NCBI GenBank assembly: GCA_005888395.1
Contig: VAXF01000038.1
Span: 1-10,580, forward strand
Source of the DNA: Actinomycetota bacterium
Lineage (GTDB): Bacteria > Actinomycetota > Acidimicrobiia > Acidimicrobiales > AC-25
Reading direction: 5' to 3'
Length of the DNA stretch: 10,580 nt
The position numbers were made by a program, and so were the translations under genes. Below, one piece after another: positions 5,704 through 10,580 of this stretch. How positions within the stretch are numbered: position 1 is the stretch's first letter; every line of letters begins with the position of its first letter. Under the pieces are notes generated by a model. That model did not search any database. It worked only from the letters and a program-made list of their open reading frames with translations, and was not told the origin of the DNA.

Positions 5704-8211
5704 ATGACGACGGGTGCACCTCTCACCGCCGCCCGCATCGTGGCGACCGAGGCCGACGAGCTGGCCGAGGCGTGGCGGGAGTGCTGCTACCGGCACCGTT
5801 CCCAGCAGCCCCTCGAAGCCAAGGCGATGCTCGGCGCCGTCGACTGGACCCTCCGGCACCGCGAGGCGCGGATGTGGGCCTCCGACCCGGTGCTCGAGTC
5901 GGTCGCAGAGAGCTTCGCCCGCCACGCCAACTCCGTGGAGGTGGCGGTGCGACAGATGCTGTGCCTCCGCGACACGCTCCAGCGGCGGGTCGTGCAACGG
6001 GTGCCGCTCGAGGAGCTGGCCGAGACGCAGGTCCTCGTCAACGGCGCGGTCGACTACGCCCTCGACATCGTCACGCAACGGGCGTCGGCACAGATCGAGG
6101 AGGCCGCCTTCCTCGACCCGCTCACGTCGCTGCTCAACCGTCGGGCGATGGAGCGCGACCTGGCGCGCGAGCTGGGCCACGCCTCCCGCTACGGACGCGA
6201 CCTCGGCGTCGTCGGAATCGACCTCGACGGGCTCAAGCGCGTGAACGACGAGCTGGGTCACGCGGCCGGTGACGCTGCATTGCGCGCGTTGGCCGAGGCG
6301 CTGCGCGCCGCGATCCGCGCCGGCGACGAGGCCTACCGCACCGGCGGCGACGAGTTCGTGCTGCTGCTGCGCGAGACGAAGCGCGAAGACGTGCCCGCCG
6401 TCACCGAACGCGCCCTGGCCGCAGGCGCGCCGCCGTTCAGCTGGGGCGCCGCCCATTACCCGGTCGACGGCAGCGAGCCCAACGAGCTGGCGCTCGTCGC
6501 CGACCGCCGCCTCTACCAGGCGCGCTCGATCCGTCGCCGCGAGCTGCCGCCGGCTGTCGCCGTGCCGCCGCCGCCCGCCGTCTCGCGCTGGCCGGCCCGC
6601 CCGGCGCTCGCCGGCGCCCTTCGGGCCGCAGTCACGGCCGTCCCCCTCGTGGTCGCGCTGGTGGTGGCGCTGGCCGTCAGTCGGGCACTTCCGCCGCCCA
6701 CCAGTTGGCTGCAGGCTGCGGCGTGGTTCGCGGTCGTGCTGGCGTCCTCGGCGGCGGCTGCCGCCGTCGTCGACCGGGCTGCCCGGCGGCTCCTGCCGTT
6801 GTCCGCGCTGCTCAAGCTGTCGATGCTGTTCCCCGACCGCGCGCCGTCGCGTTTCGCGGTCGCGCTCCGCGCCGGCAGCACACGCGAGCTCGAGACTCGA
6901 CTGCTCGAGGCCCGCGACCGCGGCATCGACGACGAGCCGGCGAAGGCGGCCGCCGACGTCCTGGTGCTGGCGGCGGCCCTGAGTGCCCACGACGTCCGGA
7001 CGCGCGGCCACTCCGAGCGGGTCCGCGCCTATACCGAGCTCATCGCCGAGCAGATGGGGCTGTCGCCGGACGAGCGCGACCGTCTCCGGTGGGCGAGCCT
7101 CCTCCACGACATCGGCAAGGTCTCGGTCCAACCCACGATCCTGAACAAGCGGGGCCCGCTCGACGAGCACGAGCTCGCCACCATCCACCGGCACCCGCGC
7201 GAGGGGGCTCGCATCACCGCGCCGCTCCGTCGCTGGCTCGGGCCGTGGGCGCGGGTGGTCGAGCAACACCACGAGCACTGGGACGGCAGTGGCTATCCGG
7301 GTGGCCTCGCCGGCGACGACATCGTGCTCGGCGCCCGCATAGTCGCCGTCGCCGACGCGTTCGACGTGATGACGACGCCGCGCCCGTACGGCACGGCGGT
7401 GGCGCCCGCCGCGGCCCGTGCCGAGCTCGCCGCCAACGCCGGTGGCCAGTTCGATCCCGGCGTGGTCCGCGCCTTCCTCGAGGTGTCGCTTGGGCGGGTG
7501 CGGCGCGCCATGGGGATGCTTCCCGCTCTCGCCGGCGTCTCCGCGCTCGCGTTCCTCGTCGCTCCGGTGGTGCGGTTGGGGCGGTGGGCGCGCCCCATGG
7601 CTCTCGCCGGCGTCACCGTCGCCGGGTCGGTCACGGTGGCCGCCATCGAGCTGCCCGCCGTCACCGCGCCCGCGGTCGTAGCCGCGCCCGCTCCTCACGT
7701 CCGCCGTCCGTTCGCGTTCCGCAGCGTCCCGTCCCGTCCCGGCACCGTGTCGCCCGCGGCACCGGCCACGGCACCGGCGGGCTCGAGCGTCGTCGTGCCG
7801 GCGGGATGGCGGCCGCTGGCAACAACCGGCACGCCCACCCCGCTTGTGCCCGCCACGTTCCTGCCGGCGACGCGTCCGATATCCGTCACCACCCCCTTCC
7901 CGCCGCCACCCGCTGCACCGGCTCCGCCCGCGGGGCCGACCGCCGCGCCCGACCACGCGGTCACGAAAGGTCACCATCCTGTACGGATCGCGGTGCTGGC
8001 CAACGACGTCGACCACGTCGCCGCCCTCGTGCCGAACTCGCTGACGATCGCCGCCGCGCCCGCTGTCGGCCGGGCCCGTGTCACGGGCGCGCACGGCCTC
8101 ATCTACCAGGCGTCCGACAGCCACTTCCGCGGGGTCGTCGCGTTCTCCTACCGCGTGTGCGACACGCGTGGTGCCTGCTCGATCGGTCGGGTGACGGTCG
8201 ACGTCACGTAG
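5704..8211 (+). CDS. GGDEF and HD-GYP bifunctional c-di-GMP protein with C-terminal Ig/cadherin-like domain
   Basis: An 835-residue protein from ATG 5704 (GGAG at 5698-5701; AGGAAGG at 5684-5690). Residues 1-130 are an unrecognised helical region. A GGDEF domain follows (about 135-275): DPLTSLLNRR, DLDGLKRVND and an intact GGDEF at 214-218. RAGD (205-208), five residues before it, is a complete inhibitory I-site, so diguanylate cyclase activity with product inhibition is likely. Two hydrophobic helices follow (about 308-329 and 336-356). The HD-GYP phosphodiesterase domain (about 420-600) has SAHD (His429), HDIGK (468-472) and HHEHWDGSGYP (522-532), all intact. Two further hydrophobic stretches (about 604-623 and 630-650) lead to a proline/alanine/threonine-rich linker (655-748) and a C-terminal beta-sandwich (749-835) with VLANDVD, LIYQAS, FSYRVCD and a terminal VTVDV strand, typical of bacterial Ig/cadherin-like repeats. 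Cys819 and Cys825 could form a disulfide if exported. Both synthesis and breakdown of c-di-GMP are thus encoded in one chain. Confidence 0.93.
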   Translation: MTTGAPLTAARIVATEADELAEAWRECCYRHRSQQPLEAKAMLGAVDWTLRHREARMWASDPVLESVAESFARHANSVEVAVRQMLCLRDTLQRRVVQRVPLEELAETQVLVNGAVDYALDIVTQRASAQIEEAAFLDPLTSLLNRRAMERDLARELGHASRYGRDLGVVGIDLDGLKRVNDELGHAAGDAALRALAEALRAAIRAGDEAYRTGGDEFVLLLRETKREDVPAVTERALAAGAPPFSWGAAHYPVDGSEPNELALVADRRLYQARSIRRRELPPAVAVPPPPAVSRWPARPALAGALRAAVTAVPLVVALVVALAVSRALPPPTSWLQAAAWFAVVLASSAAAAAVVDRAARRLLPLSALLKLSMLFPDRAPSRFAVALRAGSTRELETRLLEARDRGIDDEPAKAAADVLVLAAALSAHDVRTRGHSERVRAYTELIAEQMGLSPDERDRLRWASLLHDIGKVSVQPTILNKRGPLDEHELATIHRHPREGARITAPLRRWLGPWARVVEQHHEHWDGSGYPGGLAGDDIVLGARIVAVADAFDVMTTPRPYGTAVAPAAARAELAANAGGQFDPGVVRAFLEVSLGRVRRAMGMLPALAGVSALAFLVAPVVRLGRWARPMALAGVTVAGSVTVAAIELPAVTAPAVVAAPAPHVRRPFAFRSVPSRPGTVSPAAPATAPAGSSVVVPAGWRPLATTGTPTPLVPATFLPATRPISVTTPFPPPPAAPAPPAGPTAAPDHAVTKGHHPVRIAVLANDVDHVAALVPNSLTIAAAPAVGRARVTGAHGLIYQASDSHFRGVVAFSYRVCDTRGACSIGRVTVDVT

Positions 8212-8254
8212 CCATGGTGCTCCGCCGCGCGCGGGGATGATTGACTGACGCACG

Positions 8255-9466
8255 ATGCCTGCAGATGGCCAGGGCACCCACGTCGTCGTTGACGGCTCCA
8301 ACCTCGCGACCGAGGGCCGCTCGGTACCGAGCCTCGCACAGCTGAAGGAGGCAGTCGCCGCCTTCAAGGAGGAACATCCCGACGACAACGTCACCGTTGT
8401 GGTCGACGCCTCGTTCGGCTACCGCGTCGACGAGCCCGAACGGCCCGAGTTCGAGGCGGCCGAGGCCGAGGGCGAGTACGTCTCACCGCCGGCGGGCGCC
8501 ATCGGACGCGGCGACGGGTTCCTCCTGCAGATCGCCGATCGGACGGGCGCGGTCGTGTTGTCGAACGACTCGTTCCAGGAGTTCCACGGCACCTACGACT
8601 GGCTCTTCGAGCGAGGCCGGCTGATCGGCGGCAAGCCGGTGCCCGGCGTGGGATGGATCTTCTCGCTGCGCACGCCGGTGCGTGGGCCGCGGAGCCGGGA
8701 CGCGGTGAAGGACAAGAAGAAGAAGGACCAGGCCGACAAGGCGAAGGTCGAGAAGGCGATCGCCGAGGCGAAGGAGGAGGCGCTGGAGCCCGGTGCGCGT
8801 TCGCCCCGGCGCCGCGGTGGACGGCGGGGCAAGGCCGGGCCGCCGCCTGGCGCGGTCAACGAGCCGCTCACGTTCATCACGTTCATCGCCGAGCACCGGC
8901 TGGGGGACGAGGTCGAGGGCGAGGTCGATCGCTTCTCGTCGCATGGCGCGTTCGTCGTCATCGACGGGGCGACGTGCTACGTGCCACTCGCAGCGATGGG
9001 TGAGCCACCGCCGAGGAGCGCGCGTGAGGCCTTCAAACGCGGCGACCGTCTCCGGTTCGTGGTCCAGGCGCTGGACGCCCCGCGTCGGGGCATCGAGCTG
9101 GCGCTTCCCGGCTACGCGCGCGTCGCCGCGGTGCCGACCGAGGAGACGGTGGCCGCCGAGATCCACGAGGGCGCGGCCAAGAAGCAGACGCGCGGCAAGA
9201 AGAAGAAGGCGGCGGCCGCGAAGCCCGCCGAGAAGAAGAAGGCCGCGCCGGCCAAGAAGGCGGCCAAGAAGCAGCAGACGCGCGCGACGAAGAAGGCGGC
9301 GGCCGCCAAACCCGTCCAGAAGAAGAAGGCCGCGCCGGCCAAGAAGAAGGCTGCGCCCACCAAGAAGCAGGTGCCGGCGAAGAAGAAGGCCCCGGCAAAG
9401 AAAGCAGCGGCAGCGCCGAAGAAGGCGGCCGGCCCTCGGAGGAACCCGGCCAAGAAGGGGCGGTGA
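8255..9466 (+). CDS. NYN/Zc3h12a-like ribonuclease with S1 domain and lysine-rich tail
   Basis: A 403-residue protein from ATG 8255, 43 bases after the preceding gene. Residues 8-145 form a PIN-like NYN domain of the Zc3h12a (Regnase) type: VVVDGSNLA (Asp13), VTVVVDASFGYR (Asp51), GRGDGFLL (Asp87) and LSNDSFQEFHGTYDW (Asp105), giving the acidic cluster that binds the metal for single-strand RNA cleavage. A charged linker (145-200, lysine/glutamate-rich then arginine-rich) leads to an S1 RNA-binding domain (about 212-286: GDEVEGEVDRF, GAFVVIDG, and the final strand ending IELALPG). Residues 308-403 are a low-complexity tail of AKKA, PAKK and KKKAA units like those in bacterial histone-H1-like and HupB proteins, suited to binding nucleic acid without sequence specificity. 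An RNA-processing or decay role follows from the domains; the target is unknown. No strong Shine-Dalgarno sequence is seen. Confidence 0.9.
   Translation: MPADGQGTHVVVDGSNLATEGRSVPSLAQLKEAVAAFKEEHPDDNVTVVVDASFGYRVDEPERPEFEAAEAEGEYVSPPAGAIGRGDGFLLQIADRTGAVVLSNDSFQEFHGTYDWLFERGRLIGGKPVPGVGWIFSLRTPVRGPRSRDAVKDKKKKDQADKAKVEKAIAEAKEEALEPGARSPRRRGGRRGKAGPPPGAVNEPLTFITFIAEHRLGDEVEGEVDRFSSHGAFVVIDGATCYVPLAAMGEPPPRSAREAFKRGDRLRFVVQALDAPRRGIELALPGYARVAAVPTEETVAAEIHEGAAKKQTRGKKKKAAAAKPAEKKKAAPAKKAAKKQQTRATKKAAAAKPVQKKKAAPAKKKAAPTKKQVPAKKKAPAKKAAAAPKKAAGPRRNPAKKGR
9176..9463 (+). repeat. Lysine/alanine-rich coding low-complexity repeat
   Basis: The DNA encodes the C-terminal tail of the NYN-S1 protein as imperfect runs of AAG/AAGAAG codons alternating with GCC/GCG, for example KKKAAPAKK twice. 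It is degenerate at the DNA level and read in one frame only, so it is a protein-level composition repeat, prone to length variation between relatives. Confidence 0.85.
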
Positions 9467-9495
9467 CCCGCTCGGTCAGCTTCCACGTGGTGGTG

Positions 9496-9966
9496 CTAGA
9501 GCGACTGCAGGACGGCTAGCACCTCGGCGTTTGGCGCCGTCTGCCACTGCTGGGTGCCGATCATGTCGAAGCGCACCACCCCATCGGCGTCGACGACGAA
9601 CAGCGCGGGGCGCTGCCCCAGCGACATCATCGTGCTGGCGACGTCATAGGCGTCGAACACCGTGTGCCGGTCGTCGACAAGGAGCGGATACGGAAGCGGG
9701 TTGGAGCCGAGGAACTTCTCGGACGCGCTCATCGACTCGGGCGCGATGGCCAGGATCTCCGCCCCCATGTCGGTGAACCGCTCGTAGTCGTCGCGCAACT
9801 GCGCGAGGTGCCGGCGGCAGAACGGTCAGAGGAAGCCGCGGAGGAACGCGAGCACCACCGGCCGGCCGCGGAAGTCGGTGAGCGACACCCGGGCACCGCC
9901 GACCTGCGTCAGTGTGAAGTCGGGTGCAGGCGAGCCCTTCGGCGCACTGCGACTCCCTACCGCCAC
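9496..9966 (-). CDS. Peroxiredoxin/redoxin-like selenoprotein (in-frame TGA read as Sec47)
   Basis: Read from GTG 9966 to TAG 9496-9498, the frame gives 156 residues with one internal TGA at 9826-9828. The N-terminal part (APKGSPAPDFTL, then VSLTDFRGRPVVLAFLRG) is the classic opening of an AhpC/TSA-redoxin domain. The TGA falls exactly at the peroxidatic cysteine: RGFL-U-PFCRRHLAQL, with Cys50 as the second CxxC residue. Downstream sequence (LAIAPES, PYPLLVDDRHTVFDAYDV, PALFVVDADGVVRF) completes the thioredoxin fold. Both sides of the TGA are family-like and in frame, so recoding to selenocysteine is far more likely than a nonsense mutation. Gene finders would report only the part after the TGA, from TTG 9798. 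A candidate SECIS hairpin follows at 9791-9806. The gene lies 18 bases after the DsbA-like gene and probably shares its mRNA. The expected role is reduction of peroxides or disulfides in the cytoplasm. The SelABCD machinery is not in this window. Confidence 0.87.
9791..9806 (-). promoter_or_regulatory. Candidate bacterial SECIS hairpin in peroxiredoxin-like mRNA
   Basis: In the mRNA sense the sequence is UCGCGC-AGUU-GCGCGA: six perfect pairs and a four-base apical loop with G in the second position. The loop G is about 27 bases after the UGA. Known bacterial SECIS elements are small hairpins just downstream of UGA with G among the first two loop bases, within about 16-37 bases. The structure fits, but short GC hairpins are common in DNA of this composition. 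Confidence 0.55.
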
Positions 9967-9984
9967 GTGATCGACGCTAACGGC

Positions 9985-10580
9985 TCATGTACGCGAGTGC
10001 ATGCGGACGACGATCCGCTCGATCGTGGCCCGCGGTTGCGCTCCCGGAAGGAGCAGGCGTCCGTCGAGCAACCACGCCGGCGTGCCGGTGACGCCGATCT
10101 CGTCGGCGAGACGCATCGACTCGTCGACGGTGGCGCGCATGGTCCCGCTCTCGACCGTGGCCCGCACCGCGCCGGCGTCGACCCCGACGCCGGCTACCAG
10201 CTCGTCGAGCACGTCGGGGTCACCGAGGAACCTGCCTTCGACGAAGTGGGCGGCGAACAGCGCCCGGTCGAGCGCGGGGAACGCGTCGGGGTGATCGCGC
10301 CGGACGCACTCGGCGGTCTCGAGGGCGCGTCTGGTGTTCGGGATCCGCTCGGGTCGCCGGAACGGCAGCCCGGCCGTGACGCACTCGCTCTCGATCCGTG
10401 CGTACATCGCCTCGGCCTCGGCGTACCGCGCGCCCCAGCGCTCCTTCAGCGACAGCCCCACCTCCGGGACGCGGGGGTGCAGCTCGTACGGCAACGCGGT
10501 GATGGTGAAGCCGAGGTCACGCAGCAGGGCCGACCGATCCAGGCCGACGTAGCACCACGGTCAGAGGTAGTCGCTCCACA
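9985..10580 (-). CDS. DsbA/FrnE-family thiol oxidoreductase, selenoprotein (partial 5' end)
   Basis: The frame runs off the window at base 10580 and ends with TGA at 9985-9987; 197 residues are visible. Near the visible start it reads WSDYL, then TGA (10561-10563), then PWCYVGLDR. In DsbA-family (PF01323, FrnE/HCCA-isomerase-like) proteins this position is SDYxCPWCYxG, so the TGA replaces the first, nucleophilic cysteine and gives a UPWC motif. The rest is typical: a helical insert (ELHPRVPEVG, PNTRRALETAE, LFAAHFVEGRFLGDPDVLDELV) and the cis-proline loop GVTGTPAWLLDGRLLLPGAQP near the C-terminus. The two bases preceding Trp fit a Val, Leu or Met codon, so only about 4-6 N-terminal residues are probably missing. 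With no signal peptide expected in so short an N-terminus, it probably acts in the cytoplasm. It appears to be the first gene of an operon with the peroxiredoxin-like selenoprotein. Without recoding, the product would lack its active site. Confidence 0.87.
10528..10545 (-). promoter_or_regulatory. Candidate bacterial SECIS hairpin in DsbA-like mRNA
   Basis: In the mRNA sense GGCC-UGGAUCGGUC-GGCC gives a four-pair upper stem with a ten-base apical loop whose second base is G, about 21 bases after the UGA. ACG (10548-10550) can pair with CGU (10519-10521) as a lower stem across an internal loop. Distance and loop G fit the bacterial SECIS rule, but the stem is short, so support is weaker than for the peroxiredoxin-like gene. 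Confidence 0.42.

Noticed and set aside
5026..8394. Very long open frame on the minus strand opposite the GGDEF/HD-GYP gene
   Set aside because: Its translation is arginine/glycine/histidine-rich without recognisable domains, while the plus strand encodes clear catalytic motifs over the same DNA. It is a by-product of high GC content.
9467..9495. Terminator or operator (CCACGTGG at 9483-9490) between the convergent NYN-S1 and peroxiredoxin-like genes
   Set aside because: The 8-bp palindrome has no loop or T-run and is short enough to be chance; nothing else in this 29-base gap is informative.
9826..9828. In-frame TGA as a nonsense mutation or sequencing error making a pseudogene
   Set aside because: The frame is intact and family-like on both sides, the codon is at the catalytic cysteine, and the neighbouring gene has the same event at the equivalent position.

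Overview
This is a GC-rich stretch of bacterial chromosome. Its GTG starts, alanine/arginine/proline-rich proteins and gene families point to an actinomycete, most likely the class Acidimicrobiia or a close relative. That placement is inference; there is no rRNA or other taxonomic marker in the window. Nine protein genes and one gene tail fill almost all of it. No tRNA, rRNA, CRISPR array or classical insertion sequence is visible.

Layout: (1) 1-253, the end of a 2-oxoglutarate dehydrogenase E1 gene, then 336-1433, a membrane protein resembling an ion channel. (2) 1445-2523, a compact unit holding one gene (AbiEi-like N-terminus plus DUF559 endonuclease-like C-terminus) between two near-identical 22-bp-stem hairpins. 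The hairpins and a few outer bases form 27-bp terminal inverted repeats with one mismatch. (3) 2551-5573, a leftward cluster: an EAL phosphodiesterase, an M20 metallopeptidase and a HAD hydrolase, the last two overlapping by GTGA. (4) 5574-5703, a divergent control region with a perfect 7-bp dyad. (5) 5704-8211, a large rightward gene carrying GGDEF and HD-GYP domains, membrane segments and a C-terminal Ig/cadherin-like domain. With the EAL gene it forms a divergent cyclic-di-GMP pair. (6) 8255-9466, a NYN (Zc3h12a-like) ribonuclease with an S1 domain and a histone-like lysine-rich tail. (7) 9496-10580, a leftward pair: a DsbA/FrnE-type oxidoreductase (5' end outside the window) followed by a peroxiredoxin-like protein. 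Each is interrupted by an in-frame TGA exactly where the first cysteine of the redox CxxC motif should be.

Two observations stand out. First, the two TGA codons sit in UPWC and UPFC contexts. Both reading frames are otherwise intact, and each TGA is followed at a suitable distance by a small hairpin with G in its apical loop. The best reading is two adjacent selenoproteins, which conventional gene calling would truncate. Second, the hairpin-bounded nuclease gene looks like a small selfish or REP-like unit. Its two hairpins differ by a compensated base pair, and the right hairpin supplies the last 13 residues and the stop codon of the nuclease.

Functional links are modest elsewhere. The EAL and GGDEF/HD-GYP proteins probably act together on c-di-GMP, and the two putative selenoproteins probably act together in thiol/peroxide redox chemistry. 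The remaining genes look like ordinary housekeeping or accessory functions.
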